NCBI RefSeq assembly: GCF_002811765.1
Contig: NZ_NPDR01000006.1
Coordinates: 62,001-126,000, forward strand
Direction: 5' to 3'
DNA length: 64,000 bases
Source: Leptospira saintgironsiae
GTDB taxonomy: Bacteria; Spirochaetota; Leptospiria; Leptospirales; Leptospiraceae
Shown here one piece after another: positions 52,134 through 61,037 of this stretch. Positions within the stretch are counted from its first letter, which is position 1, and each line of letters starts with the position of its first letter. The notes under the pieces are model-generated. The model did not search any database and was not told the DNA's origin. It was given only the letters and a program-made list of their open reading frames with translations. Position numbers and translations under genes: made by a program.

Positions 52134-53156
52134 ATGCAAAAAATTATCGGACCCGAAAATCAAGTACACTATGGAGTTTGGGATGGTCCGATCGAATTCA
52201 ATCATCACGATTTTACTCTTCTGGATTTTTTTGGAAAAGAGATCAAAGGGCTTAAAAAGAAGTTCGCGTTCCATTCTTTCAATTATCTAGGGATCATGAT
52301 GGAAGACTGCTTGGTCGGGATCGCGGCTGTAAGTCTTGGATATGCGTATAACGTATTTGCTTATCTGTATAAATTCGATCAGGGCAAAGTTTACGAATTC
52401 GATGTAAAAGGGCCCGACTTAGGTCTTGCGTTAAAATTCCCTGCTAATCCGGATGAATACGAGATCTCTTTCAAAAAGGGAAAATCCTTCCTGGATATCC
52501 GAAAGTCTCACTCCGAAGGTAAACTTCTACTTGATGCAAACTTTGGAAATAAATTGGAAATTTCAGGCGAATTTCCATATTCTCTACTCACTCATAATCC
52601 ACTTAGAGTCCTGAATCCTTCTGAACCAAGTCGATGGACATTTACTGAAAAATGTTCCCCTTTGATTCCTGATCGTATTAGCGTAAAATATGAGCAGAAG
52701 GAATTGGTCAGAGATCCTTCCAGAGCCACTATGGTCTATGATTGGTCAGGTGGTTATTTGAGAAGGGAAACAAATTGGTACTGGGCTGCGTTCTCTTCTG
52801 TTCTTCCAGATAGGACAAAGATAGGGGCTAATTTTGCCGCTCTAGTAAACGAAAGTTTTTTCCCTGAGAATGCTTACTGGATCGATTCTGAAAGACAGAG
52901 AGTCAGTAGATGTATATTCGATTTTTCTCATAAAGATCCTTATAAACCTTGGAGACTTTGGGACGAAGATGGACGTATCCGTTTAGAATTCGAACCAAAG
53001 GGAGAAAGAAGAGAAAAAGTAAATCTGATCTGGACTAAATTATACTTCAGGCAATTTGTAGGAAAATTTTCAGGAAGTTTCAGGCCGGAAAAGGGAAAGG
53101 AAGTCCAGATCAAAGATGTCTGGGGTTTCACAGAATTTCATAGATCTCTTTGGTAG
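52134..53156 (+). CDS. DUF2804-family protein
   Basis: The 340-residue protein has the features of DUF2804: NQVHYGVWDGPIEFNHHDF, FHSFNYLGIMMEDCLVGIAAVSLGYAYNVFAYLY, MVYDWSGGYLRRETNWYWAAFSS, GANFAALVNESFFPENAYWID, and the C-terminal DVWGFTEFHRSLW. The repeated beta strands and conserved Trp/His residues suggest a lipocalin-like or AttH-type double barrel, which in relatives handles hydrophobic molecules; this is inference. The start of the acyltransferase gene lies within its last 41 nucleotides, so the two are translationally coupled. Confidence 0.82.
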   Translation: MQKIIGPENQVHYGVWDGPIEFNHHDFTLLDFFGKEIKGLKKKFAFHSFNYLGIMMEDCLVGIAAVSLGYAYNVFAYLYKFDQGKVYEFDVKGPDLGLALKFPANPDEYEISFKKGKSFLDIRKSHSEGKLLLDANFGNKLEISGEFPYSLLTHNPLRVLNPSEPSRWTFTEKCSPLIPDRISVKYEQKELVRDPSRATMVYDWSGGYLRRETNWYWAAFSSVLPDRTKIGANFAALVNESFFPENAYWIDSERQRVSRCIFDFSHKDPYKPWRLWDEDGRIRLEFEPKGERREKVNLIWTKLYFRQFVGKFSGSFRPEKGKEVQIKDVWGFTEFHRSLW

Positions 53157-54291
53157 TATTCACAACTTGAAATCTGAAAATCCAATTCGTATCTTATCTA
53201 TAGATCTTTTGAGAGGCCTGACTGTGGCGGGGATGATCCTGGTGAATAACCCTGGTACTTGGTCCAATATGTATTGGCCTCTCAAACATGCAAAATGGGA
53301 TGGATGTACTCCGACTGATTTGGTGTTTCCTTTTTTTCTTTTTGTTGTAGGCGCCTCTATTCCTTACTCAGTATCCAATGGAATACAAGAATTTCCTAAA
53401 ATACTAAAACGTGCTGCTATTCTGATCTTTCTCGGATTGTTTTTGAATTTTTTTGGAGAATGGAGTTTTTCCAATCTTAGATTTCCTGGAGTCCTGCAAA
53501 GAATAGGATTCGCATACTTTTTCGGAGCGATTGTATATCGTGAGAGAAATCTAAAATTTAGGATCTTTCTATTTATATCTTTGCTGATTTCATATTGGTA
53601 TTTGCAGGAATTTGTTTCCCCTCCTGGGGCTTTAGAACCAAGCATGAAAGAAGGAAAAGATTGGGGAGCTTGGTTAGACAGAGAAGTTTTCGGCCAAGCA
53701 CATTTATGGAAATTCGGAAAGGTCTGGGATCCAGAAGGACTTTTGACTTCTTTTACAGCTATAGGATCAGTTTTCTGTGGGATTTTTGCGGGAGAATTTA
53801 TAAAAGTCTCTTTGGGCGAGAAAGAGTCTCTTCTTTCTATTTCAGGCAAGGTCGCGTTAAGTGCTTTTGTTGTATTACTTGTGGGCGGAGTTTGGGGAAT
53901 TTATTATCCGATCAATAAAAGTTTATGGACCGGGACTTACTCCCTTTGGACTGCAGGTTGGGCCTTGCTTGTTATTTCCCTGTTTTTAATTTTAGAAAAA
54001 TTTGATAGATTCGAGTTTAAGGCTCTACAAAGTTTTCTTCTTCCTTTTGGAAAGAATGCTTTGCTTGTGTTTTTCGGCTCAGGGATTTTTGCCAGAAGTT
54101 TAAATATAATCATGGTCTCTTCTCCGGAAGGGAAAAAGATCCCTTTGAAAAATCTGATCTATCTAGAATATTATAAAAGCTGGATAGATTCTCCGGAGTT
54201 GAGTTCCTTTTTATATTCTATAACTGTGTTGGCCTTATGGTTTTTGATCCTTTTCTTTTTAGATAAAAAAAGACTCTACTGGAAAATTTAA
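53116..54291 (+). CDS. HGSNAT-like membrane acyltransferase (DUF5009/COG4299)
   Basis: The 391-residue protein has about ten membrane helices. The opening RILSIDLLRGLTVAGMILVNNPGTWSNMYWPLKHAKWDGCTPTDLVFPFFLFVVGASIPYS is the signature of heparan-alpha-glucosaminide N-acetyltransferase-like proteins; the His in PLKHAKWDG is the acetyl-accepting residue in that family. FPGVLQRIGFAYFFGAIVY and LLPFGKNALLVFFGSG are further conserved helices. It probably transfers an acetyl group from cytoplasmic acetyl-CoA to an extracytoplasmic sugar or lipid. It overlaps DUF2804 by 41 bp in another frame and its stop overlaps the stop of cheY by 4 bp. Confidence 0.87.
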   Translation: MSGVSQNFIDLFGSIHNLKSENPIRILSIDLLRGLTVAGMILVNNPGTWSNMYWPLKHAKWDGCTPTDLVFPFFLFVVGASIPYSVSNGIQEFPKILKRAAILIFLGLFLNFFGEWSFSNLRFPGVLQRIGFAYFFGAIVYRERNLKFRIFLFISLLISYWYLQEFVSPPGALEPSMKEGKDWGAWLDREVFGQAHLWKFGKVWDPEGLLTSFTAIGSVFCGIFAGEFIKVSLGEKESLLSISGKVALSAFVVLLVGGVWGIYYPINKSLWTGTYSLWTAGWALLVISLFLILEKFDRFEFKALQSFLLPFGKNALLVFFGSGIFARSLNIIMVSSPEGKKIPLKNLIYLEYYKSWIDSPELSSFLYSITVLALWFLILFFLDKKRLYWKI

Positions 54292-54656
54292 GAACCGATC
54301 AGATGTTTTACCGCGGCGAGAAGGTCCTCGTCGTTAAAAGGTTTGATCATCCATCCTTTTGCTCCAGCATCCTTTCCTTGTGATTTCATGGCATCGCTGG
54401 ATTCAGTAGTTAAGATAAGTATTTTCATACTTTTTCCTTTTTCAGTTCTTAAAACCTCTTTAGTGAGTTCTATTCCTGTCCTGCCTGGCATATTCACATC
54501 GAAGATACCTATATCGAAAGGACCTTCCGATTCTATTTTAGTAAGAGCTTCATCAGGGCCAGCGGCCTTGCATACGGAATAACCTTCTTCCGTAAGAGTG
54601 AAATCTAAAAGTTTTAAAACCGTGGGAGCGTCATCTACGCAGAGTATTTTAGTCAT
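54288..54656 (-). CDS. cheY: CheY-like single-domain response regulator
   Basis: The 122-residue protein is a stand-alone receiver: TKILCVDDAPTVLKLLDFTL with the acidic pair, FDIGIFDVNMPGRTGIEL with the phospho-acceptor Asp, ILILTTESSDAMKSQGKDAGAKGWMIKPFNDEDLLAAV with the conserved Thr and Lys. It is most like the CheY proteins that accompany CheA-CheB clusters, and it closes the minus-strand run cheW-mcp-cheA-cheB-cheY. Whether it binds the flagellar switch or acts as a phosphate sink cannot be told. Confidence 0.9.
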   Translation of the reverse strand: MTKILCVDDAPTVLKLLDFTLTEEGYSVCKAAGPDEALTKIESEGPFDIGIFDVNMPGRTGIELTKEVLRTEKGKSMKILILTTESSDAMKSQGKDAGAKGWMIKPFNDEDLLAAVKHLIGS

Positions 54657-54673
54657 TTTATTCCTTACCTTTG

Positions 54674-55720
54674 TTAATTATAACTGTTTGCTGTTCCGAA
54701 ACATAGTTCGGAAATTTTCTCAGGGATATTGTCGAGAGAGATCTGTTCTTTTACTGCACCCATCTCATATGCTTCTCTAGGCATTCCGTAAACTACAGAT
54801 GTAGATTCATCTTGCCCGAATGTCAGTGCACCTTTTTCAGAAAGTGCTTTGAGTCCTTTTGCTCCGTCTTTTCCCATTCCAGTAAGAAGAAATGCAGCGC
54901 AAAAAGAAGCTAATGGGGATTTTGAAATTGAATGAAATAGTACGTCTACGGAAGGTCTATGGCCTGTGACCTTCTCTCTTTTATGTATTCGAATATTATA
55001 ATATGGAGGTTCTCCGAGTTCCATATGATGATCTCCTCTGGCAACATATACGTTTCCTTTAGAGATAGTTTGGCCTTCTATTGCCTCTTGGATCTTTAAA
55101 GGGGAAACAGAATCCAATCTTTCTGCGAACATTCCCGTGAAATATTCAGGCATATGTTGAACGATTAGAATAGGAGGAAGTTCTCCGGAAAGATTTCTAA
55201 GTAAATATTCAATCGCTTGGGTTCCACCTGTAGAAGCTCCGATCGCGATCAATTTGATCTTAGAAATTGCAGAACTACTTTGGTTTTTTGTTTGAGAAGT
55301 TTTTTGGTTTCGATTTAGTACATCTGATACATTTGTTTTAGCGCAAGCTCGGATCTTATTTTTAAGTTCCAGCATCATTCTGAGGAAATCCTCTTCACTT
55401 CCGTCAGCCTTTTGAACGAAGTCCAAGGCTCCAGCTTGCAAGGAATCTAATGTTACTTTTGCACCTGCTTCTGTGAATGAGCTTAACATAATAACCGGAA
55501 TAGGGAATTTAGGCATTAGCCATTGTAAAAATTCTATCCCGCTGATATCAGGCATTTCTACATCTAAGGTGATTACATCCGGCTTTGCTTTTAGAATTTC
55601 TTTCATCGCTTCAGTTGCCGTAGAAGATCCAACAACTGTGAATCTAGGATCCTCTTGCAATTGGGAAGCGATTATCTCACGGACAATCCGGTTATCGTCT
55701 ATGATATACACACTTATCAT
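54674..55720 (-). CDS. cheB: Chemotaxis methylesterase CheB
   Basis: The 348-residue protein has an N-terminal receiver (VYIIDDNRIVREIIASQL, DVITLDVEMPDISGIEFLQWLM, DFVQKADGSEE) and, after a linker of about 30 residues, the methylesterase domain: LIAIGASTGGTQAIEYLLRNL with the catalytic Ser, ILIVQHMPEYFTGMFAERL with the His, and LLTGMGKDGAKGLKALSEKG with the Asp. It removes methyl groups from (or deamidates) chemoreceptors once phosphorylated by CheA. It starts 6 nt after the cheA stop. No cheR partner is in the window. Confidence 0.95.
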   Translation of the reverse strand: MISVYIIDDNRIVREIIASQLQEDPRFTVVGSSTATEAMKEILKAKPDVITLDVEMPDISGIEFLQWLMPKFPIPVIMLSSFTEAGAKVTLDSLQAGALDFVQKADGSEEDFLRMMLELKNKIRACAKTNVSDVLNRNQKTSQTKNQSSSAISKIKLIAIGASTGGTQAIEYLLRNLSGELPPILIVQHMPEYFTGMFAERLDSVSPLKIQEAIEGQTISKGNVYVARGDHHMELGEPPYYNIRIHKREKVTGHRPSVDVLFHSISKSPLASFCAAFLLTGMGKDGAKGLKALSEKGALTFGQDESTSVVYGMPREAYEMGAVKEQISLDNIPEKISELCFGTANSYN

Positions 55721-55726
55721 TCTAAC

Positions 55727-57550
55727 TTAAGCCAATTTTTCCAAACTTAGATTTGAGTTTTCGCCGGTGGATGTTGCAGCCGTGGTTCCGTGGAATTTTT
55801 CGAACAGGAATTTAGTATCCAGTATCAAGCTGACTCTTCCGTTACCTAAGATCGTAAATCCATTTACACCTTGGGCTTTTTGTATAGAAGAGGAGAGTGG
55901 TTTGATCACAATATTCTGATTTCCTAATACTTCGTCCACGAGTATCCCTAAAAATCTGTCCTCATTCTCAAGAATGATCAAGACAGGGTTCTTACTTTTG
56001 TATTCCAGCTTTTCCCTGAGACCGAGTAGATCATTGATCCGTATCACAGGTATATAGATCCCTCTTAAGTCCAAGACCTCTTGGTCCTTATAAGGATGGA
56101 TCAATTTCTGGTCTTTTAGACTCACCAATTCACTAATTTCTATCGTAGGAAGAGTTAGATAAGTTCCTCCCACTTCGAAAACGGTTCCTTCAATAATCCC
56201 TAAAGTAAGTGGAATTCTTAAAATGAATGTGGTGCCTTCTCCTTTTTTGGAACGCACCTCTACCTTACCGTTCAACTTTTTGATATTTTGCAGAACGATA
56301 TCCATTCCGACACCTCTGCCTGAAATATCAGTGAGCTTTTCTGCAGTAGAAAATCCTGGAGTGAATATGAGTTGGAACACTTCCTTATCACTCATTTCTT
56401 CAGGATTTCCTTTTAGGATGCCTTTTTCTCTGGCTTTATTGATGATCTTTTCTCGATCCAATCCTCTTCCGTCATCCGCTACTAGGATCCAAACTTCATT
56501 TGCGGATTGTCTTGCTTGTAAGCGGATAACTCCTTTATCTTTTTTGCCAAGTTCGGCTCTTTCTTCAGGAGTTTCTAAACCATGATCAATAGAATTCCTT
56601 AATAAATGGATGATCGGATCTTGGATGATCTCAACTACGGATTTATCAACTTCCGTATCTTCTCCGCCAATCTTGAAATCTAATTTTTTCTGGGAACGTT
56701 TTTGTAAGTCTCTTACCAACCGGTTCATCTTTTGGAAGGTAGAAGATAGAGGTACCATTCTCATGGATAAAGTAACTTCTTGTAGATCTCTTACGATCTT
56801 ATGAAGATGTCTTGCTGCAGAACGGAAACCTTCTAATCTTAATCCTTCTAATTCAGGATGATGGATTACATTGGACTCTGCTATTACCAATTCTCCCATG
56901 AAGTCCATGAGTTGATCCAGTTTATCCGTGGTAATACGAATATCTTTCTTCTTCTCCACAACTTGGACTTCTTGTATAATTGGGTTAGCTTCTGAAGAAG
57001 TAGCCAGAATTTTTTCTACAACTGCAGGTTTAGTCTCTTCTTCGAAAAATCCAAATCCTTTAGGAGTTGATGGAGCCGAAGCAGCTTCTTCAAAAAAGCC
57101 GAATTTGTTCTCCGGAGCTTTTTTCTCTTTTTCAGAACCTTTGGAAATTCTATCCAATTGTTCTTTAAGTTTATTTCGAATCACTTCAGTTTCTTGTTCG
57201 AAACCGGAATCAGTTCTTTCTTCTTCCACTCGATCGAATATCCTGCGGAGAAGGTCCAGAGTTTCCATTAGATCGTCACTGAAATCGAACTCAGTAACTT
57301 TATCTTGATTTCTTAATATATCTAGAAGTGTTTCGCCAAGATGAGTGATCTTGACAACTGTTTCCAATTTTAATAAACCGGAAGAGCCCTTAAGAGTATG
57401 GAAAAAGCGAAAAGCTTTGTTTAAAGTTTCTGGATTCCCTTGACCTACTGTTTCAATCTCCTCTTCTAATGCCAGAAGAGAAGTTTCTGCGGAGTCGATC
57501 AGGTCTCGGGCTTCCGAAACGAATTCCGAAAGAAGATGTTCTCGATCCAT
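55727..57550 (-). CDS. cheA: Chemotaxis histidine kinase CheA lacking a P2 domain
   Basis: The 607-residue kinase has the P1 phosphotransfer domain with His51 in FRFFHTLKGSSGLLKL, a linker of about 70 residues, P3 (DKLDQLMDFMGELVIAESNV), the P4 ATPase (LRNSIDHGLETPEER, DDGRGLDREKI, GRGVGMDIVLQNI) and P5, a CheW-like domain from about residue 460. The usual P2 domain that docks CheY or CheB is missing; instead the linker holds two copies of FGFFEE (residues 150-155 and 166-171). It lies between mcp and cheB with gaps of 3 and 6 nt. Confidence 0.95.
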   Translation of the reverse strand: MDREHLLSEFVSEARDLIDSAETSLLALEEEIETVGQGNPETLNKAFRFFHTLKGSSGLLKLETVVKITHLGETLLDILRNQDKVTEFDFSDDLMETLDLLRRIFDRVEEERTDSGFEQETEVIRNKLKEQLDRISKGSEKEKKAPENKFGFFEEAASAPSTPKGFGFFEEETKPAVVEKILATSSEANPIIQEVQVVEKKKDIRITTDKLDQLMDFMGELVIAESNVIHHPELEGLRLEGFRSAARHLHKIVRDLQEVTLSMRMVPLSSTFQKMNRLVRDLQKRSQKKLDFKIGGEDTEVDKSVVEIIQDPIIHLLRNSIDHGLETPEERAELGKKDKGVIRLQARQSANEVWILVADDGRGLDREKIINKAREKGILKGNPEEMSDKEVFQLIFTPGFSTAEKLTDISGRGVGMDIVLQNIKKLNGKVEVRSKKGEGTTFILRIPLTLGIIEGTVFEVGGTYLTLPTIEISELVSLKDQKLIHPYKDQEVLDLRGIYIPVIRINDLLGLREKLEYKSKNPVLIILENEDRFLGILVDEVLGNQNIVIKPLSSSIQKAQGVNGFTILGNGRVSLILDTKFLFEKFHGTTAATSTGENSNLSLEKLA

Positions 57551-57553
57551 ATT

Positions 57554-59170
57554 TTATACTTTGATTTCGCCGGAGTTTTCTTCTGAGCCGGAAGAAGTTT
57601 CGGATTGGCTAGTTGCCTCAGATTCTTCTTCTATTAGCGGAAGGAAATTTTTTCCATTGGAATTCTTTTTAGGATCTTTCTTTGCGTTCCCGAATTGAGA
57701 AGCCGCATGTTTTAGATCGAAATGAGGAGTGTGAAAATGAGACTTGATCGGTTGATTTGTAAGAGAAGGTCCTCTATCCTGCTTTTTGGATTTCCCTTTG
57801 GAAGCAGTTAATACTTCTTCTCTGATCTTGATCAGAGTTCCCATTACTTCCAAAAGAGTTTCTGCTTGTTCGTTCAACTCTTTCGCAGTAGAGGCTAACT
57901 CTTCGGATGCAGCTGCATTTTCTTGAGTAGCTTGGTCCAATTGAACCATCGCAGTATTGATTTGAGTGATACCTCTTGCTTGTTCATCAGAAGAAACAGA
58001 AATTTCTTGGATTAACTTCGCAGTGTTTTCTATACTTGGAACGATCTCTTCTATTAGTTTTCCTGCATCTTCTGCGCGTTCTACTGAATCTTTAGAAAGT
58101 CCATTGATCTCTTGGGCCGCAATCTGGCTTCTTTCTGCGAGCTTTCTAACTTCGTCCGCTACTACTGCGAATCCTTTTCCATGTTTACCGGCTCTCGCAG
58201 CTTCGATCGCAGCATTTAACGCCAGTAAGTTGGTTTGATAAGCGATCTCTTCTATAATATTAACTTTGCCTGAGATCTTTTTCATCGCATTTAAGGTTTC
58301 CAGAACGGATTTTCTTCCCTTACTTGCATCTCTTGAAGAAGATTCTGCCATAGAGTTTGTCTCTTTTGCATTATGTGAATTCTGCTCTATCGTAGAAGAC
58401 ATTTCCTCTACTGCTGCGGTGGTCTCTTCTAAACTGGCCGCTTGTTCGTTAGAGGATTGGCTTAAAGAGAATGCAGTTGCAGATACTTGAGCTGCCGCAG
58501 AAGAAACTGAACCTACTACTTCTAATGCAGTACTTAGAGCCTTATTGACTGAAATGGTGATCCAAGCTGCGCAACCTACGGCAATCAAAGAAGAAAGGAT
58601 AGGGATTAAGATCATCAAGAAAGTGGTTTCTGCATACAACTCATCCGTGTTTTTATTTGCGTCATCCAATTCTTTTTGAGCACGATCGATCATCTGGTTT
58701 AGGAAACCTTCCATCTTGTCCAAATGAGCTCTCAATTGTTTTTGCGAGATCTCTCTTGCTTCTACGTTTTTGTTGATGTAGGCAAGATCTAAAACTTTTT
58801 TCAAAGTAGCTCTATAATCTTTCTCTACTATTTTTAATTCGTCCATATTCCTTTTACCCGCTTCTTGGAGAAGTGGATAAACATCTGTTTCCAATTGAGG
58901 TAAAAGTGATAAATTCGTTTCCGTTTCACCGATATACCTTTTCATATCCTCTTCTTCGGTGGAAAGGATCGTGTTTTTTTCCGCTCGGGTAACCTTGAGT
59001 ATTGCGGTTCTCATTGCCAAAAGCATGGTCGACTTTTTGGCGGAAACATTGACTGCTTTAGTAACTACTGCATTAAAAGTATTTAAACGATATATTGCAA
59101 ATCCTGCTACGAAGATCAACAGAACGACTACGGTTGAGAATCCTATGGTTAATTTGGCTTTGACGCTCAT
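57554..59170 (-). CDS. Methyl-accepting chemotaxis protein
   Basis: The 538-residue receptor has TM1 near the N-terminus ([19 protein letters not shown]), a helical periplasmic region of about 160 residues resembling the four-helix-bundle ligand domain, and TM2 ([23 protein letters not shown]). The HAMP region is very short or absent, since the signalling helices start about 20 residues after TM2. The hairpin tip [41 protein letters not shown] is intact. No C-terminal NWETF-type tether is present; the tail is charged and probably disordered. It lies between cheW and cheA, so it is their likely partner. Confidence 0.93.
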   Translation of the reverse strand: MSVKAKLTIGFSTVVVLLIFVAGFAIYRLNTFNAVVTKAVNVSAKKSTMLLAMRTAILKVTRAEKNTILSTEEEDMKRYIGETETNLSLLPQLETDVYPLLQEAGKRNMDELKIVEKDYRATLKKVLDLAYINKNVEAREISQKQLRAHLDKMEGFLNQMIDRAQKELDDANKNTDELYAETTFLMILIPILSSLIAVGCAAWITISVNKALSTALEVVGSVSSAAAQVSATAFSLSQSSNEQAASLEETTAAVEEMSSTIEQNSHNAKETNSMAESSSRDASKGRKSVLETLNAMKKISGKVNIIEEIAYQTNLLALNAAIEAARAGKHGKGFAVVADEVRKLAERSQIAAQEINGLSKDSVERAEDAGKLIEEIVPSIENTAKLIQEISVSSDEQARGITQINTAMVQLDQATQENAAASEELASTAKELNEQAETLLEVMGTLIKIREEVLTASKGKSKKQDRGPSLTNQPIKSHFHTPHFDLKHAASQFGNAKKDPKKNSNGKNFLPLIEEESEATSQSETSSGSEENSGEIKV

Positions 59171-59217
59171 TCTTCTATCCTTTATTTATTATAAATTTCT
59201 TTTGTTTCTTTAATTGG

Positions 59218-59748
59218 TTAGGCTGGAGTTCCACTTTCTGGAAGTTTTTCGTGTAGGACTTCCAACTCGTCGTCTCTCAGTAGTTTACGCACATCGAGTA
59301 GGATTTTAACTGAATTTTCTACTTTTCCGAAGGAGGCGATAAAACGATTAGCTTCTCCGTCTCCCATCTTTGGAGCGGGTTCTGTGTTTTCGGAAGGAAT
59401 ACTTACTACTTCGCGGACGGTGTCTACGATTAGTCCGAGACTTTCTCCTTCTATATTTAAGATAATTACGCAGGTTTTTTCTGTATAAGGAATGGATTCC
59501 ATATGGAATCTTAGCCTAACATCGATTAGTGGGACTACTTTGCCTCGAAGGTTGGTCACTCCTTTGATAAAGGCAGGCATATCCGGGACTTCCGTGATCG
59601 GTTGCATCCCTATGATCTCGATGATGTATTTGATCTCTAACCCGTATTCTCTATCGGCGAGTGAGAATACTAAAAACTTATTCTCTAGTGTATCCTCATC
59701 ATCCGTTTCATCTTCTTCTAATAGAAGATCTATTTCGTTTTCTGCCAT
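59218..59748 (-). CDS. cheW: Chemotaxis adaptor CheW
   Basis: The 176-residue protein has a short acidic N-terminus (EIDLLLEEDETDDEDTLE) and one CheW domain: KFLVFSLADREYGLEIKYIIEIIGMQPITEVPDMPAFIKGVTNLRGKVVPLIDVRLRF, then VIILNIEGESLGLIVDTVREVVSIPSENTEPAP. The GVTNLRGKVVPLIDVR block is the standard core that links receptor and CheA. It is the first gene of the minus-strand che operon; the mcp starts 47 nt after its stop. Confidence 0.94.
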   Translation of the reverse strand: MAENEIDLLLEEDETDDEDTLENKFLVFSLADREYGLEIKYIIEIIGMQPITEVPDMPAFIKGVTNLRGKVVPLIDVRLRFHMESIPYTEKTCVIILNIEGESLGLIVDTVREVVSIPSENTEPAPKMGDGEANRFIASFGKVENSVKILLDVRKLLRDDELEVLHEKLPESGTPA

Positions 59749-60399
59749 ATTTATCCTCGATATTCTTTATCGAGTAGTCTCTATACCCGAAAAGAATTTG
59801 TTTTATGTGTCTCGAATTCAACATAGCCCGTCGATTTTAACACAAAGATCGAGAGCAGACATACTAAAATAATTTATTTAAAAAGATTCTTAGAACCTTA
59901 AATTATGTCAGATTATTAACAAAACCTTTGGATCTTTCTTTTATGTATAATGAAAGAATCCGAAGTTCGTTCTTTCTAAACCGATCTTTTACATTCGCAC
60001 CTTTGTAAAAACTGAGTCGGCAAGATGTTCGATGGATAAAAAAATAATCCTAATATATTTCTATTCTTTTTTGATTCCTGACTTCCAAATTTTTGATAAG
60101 ACGAAGTTAATGTAGAAAAAACAAAATACTCTTTAAGTTCTTATGGAATTATTTCAAACTTATTTAATAAAAATAGATATAAAGGATTACCCTTTACTAT
60201 TCTGGAAACATCTTTGTGATCGCATGTTCAAGGTAGTACACGATCCACTTTAGTATTTCAAGAAAACGTAAATAGATTTCGTGAAATTTCTTTTGGAATT
60301 TTTAGAAAAATATAATTTCACTTTCTTCTGAAAGAAGCGTTGTTACATTAGGTCGATTCTTAGAGTCGTATTAGAGTATACTGAGCGCGGGCGGATTGT
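59749..60399. other. 650-bp A/T-rich region between cheW and cheD
   Basis: No credible ORF. It must hold the divergent promoters of the che operon and cheD. TATAAT at 59946-59951 is followed at once by GAAAGAA and TTCTTTC (59952-59958, 59970-59976), a hairpin with an inner CGAA/TTCG, which would form the 5' end of a plus-strand transcript. A second small hairpin, CTTTC/GAAAG, is near 60321-60333. Confidence 0.45.
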
Positions 60400-60978
60400 T
60401 TGGAATCAAATAGAGTTATTGAAGAAGAGGAAAAAATACCGTCGGTGTTTGTTAATGTAGGAGAATGTTTATTTTCCCAAACTCCAGTCGCTATGAAAAC
60501 CCTTCTAGGTTCCTGTGTGTCAGTATGTCTATTCGATCCATTCAATAGATTCGGCGGGATGAATCATATACTTCTCCCCGGAAAAGCAGGTGTCGATGAT
60601 TCCGGAAGATTCGGGATCAACGCTATGGAATTATTGATCAATGAATTTGTGAAGAAGGGAATTCCAAGAAGCCGTTTGCAAGCAAAGATCATTGGTGGCG
60701 GAAAGGTTTTAAGATTAGGCTCTAAAAGTGTTCCGATTGGCGAAAGGAACGTAGAGTTCGTGAAAGAATTTTTAAGATCAGAAGAAATTTCTGTTTCCGG
60801 AGAAGAAACCGGAGGCCAATATTATAGAAATCTACGCTTTTTCACTCATACTTTTGAAGTGTTTGTAAAACGTGTACAGATCGATCTAGAGAAAAACATG
60901 ATCGAGAAAAACGAAGCGGCTTATTTGGACAAAATACGGGAGAATATGCGGAAAAAAACGCCGACTACTTTCTTTTGA
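60400..60978 (+). CDS. cheD: Chemoreceptor deamidase CheD
   Basis: The 192-residue protein has the CheD core: VGECLFSQTPVAMKTLLGSCVSVCLFDPFNRFGGMNHILLPG, in which the Cys of GSCVSVCL and the His of MNHILLP form the catalytic pair, then RFGINAMELLINEFVKKGIPRSRLQAKIIGGGKVL and VPIGERNVEFVKEFL. CheD deamidates Gln residues in receptors. The start used is TTG 60400 with GCGGA a few bases upstream. The C-terminal 30 residues are charged and helical. It is divergent from the che operon and the next gene follows in the same direction after 59 nt. Confidence 0.9.
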   Translation: MESNRVIEEEEKIPSVFVNVGECLFSQTPVAMKTLLGSCVSVCLFDPFNRFGGMNHILLPGKAGVDDSGRFGINAMELLINEFVKKGIPRSRLQAKIIGGGKVLRLGSKSVPIGERNVEFVKEFLRSEEISVSGEETGGQYYRNLRFFTHTFEVFVKRVQIDLEKNMIEKNEAAYLDKIRENMRKKTPTTFF

Positions 60979-61037
60979 TTTCGAACAAAATCTTAGAAGG
61001 TTCAGAAATTATTATCGGTGCCGCTTAGGAGAAAAGA

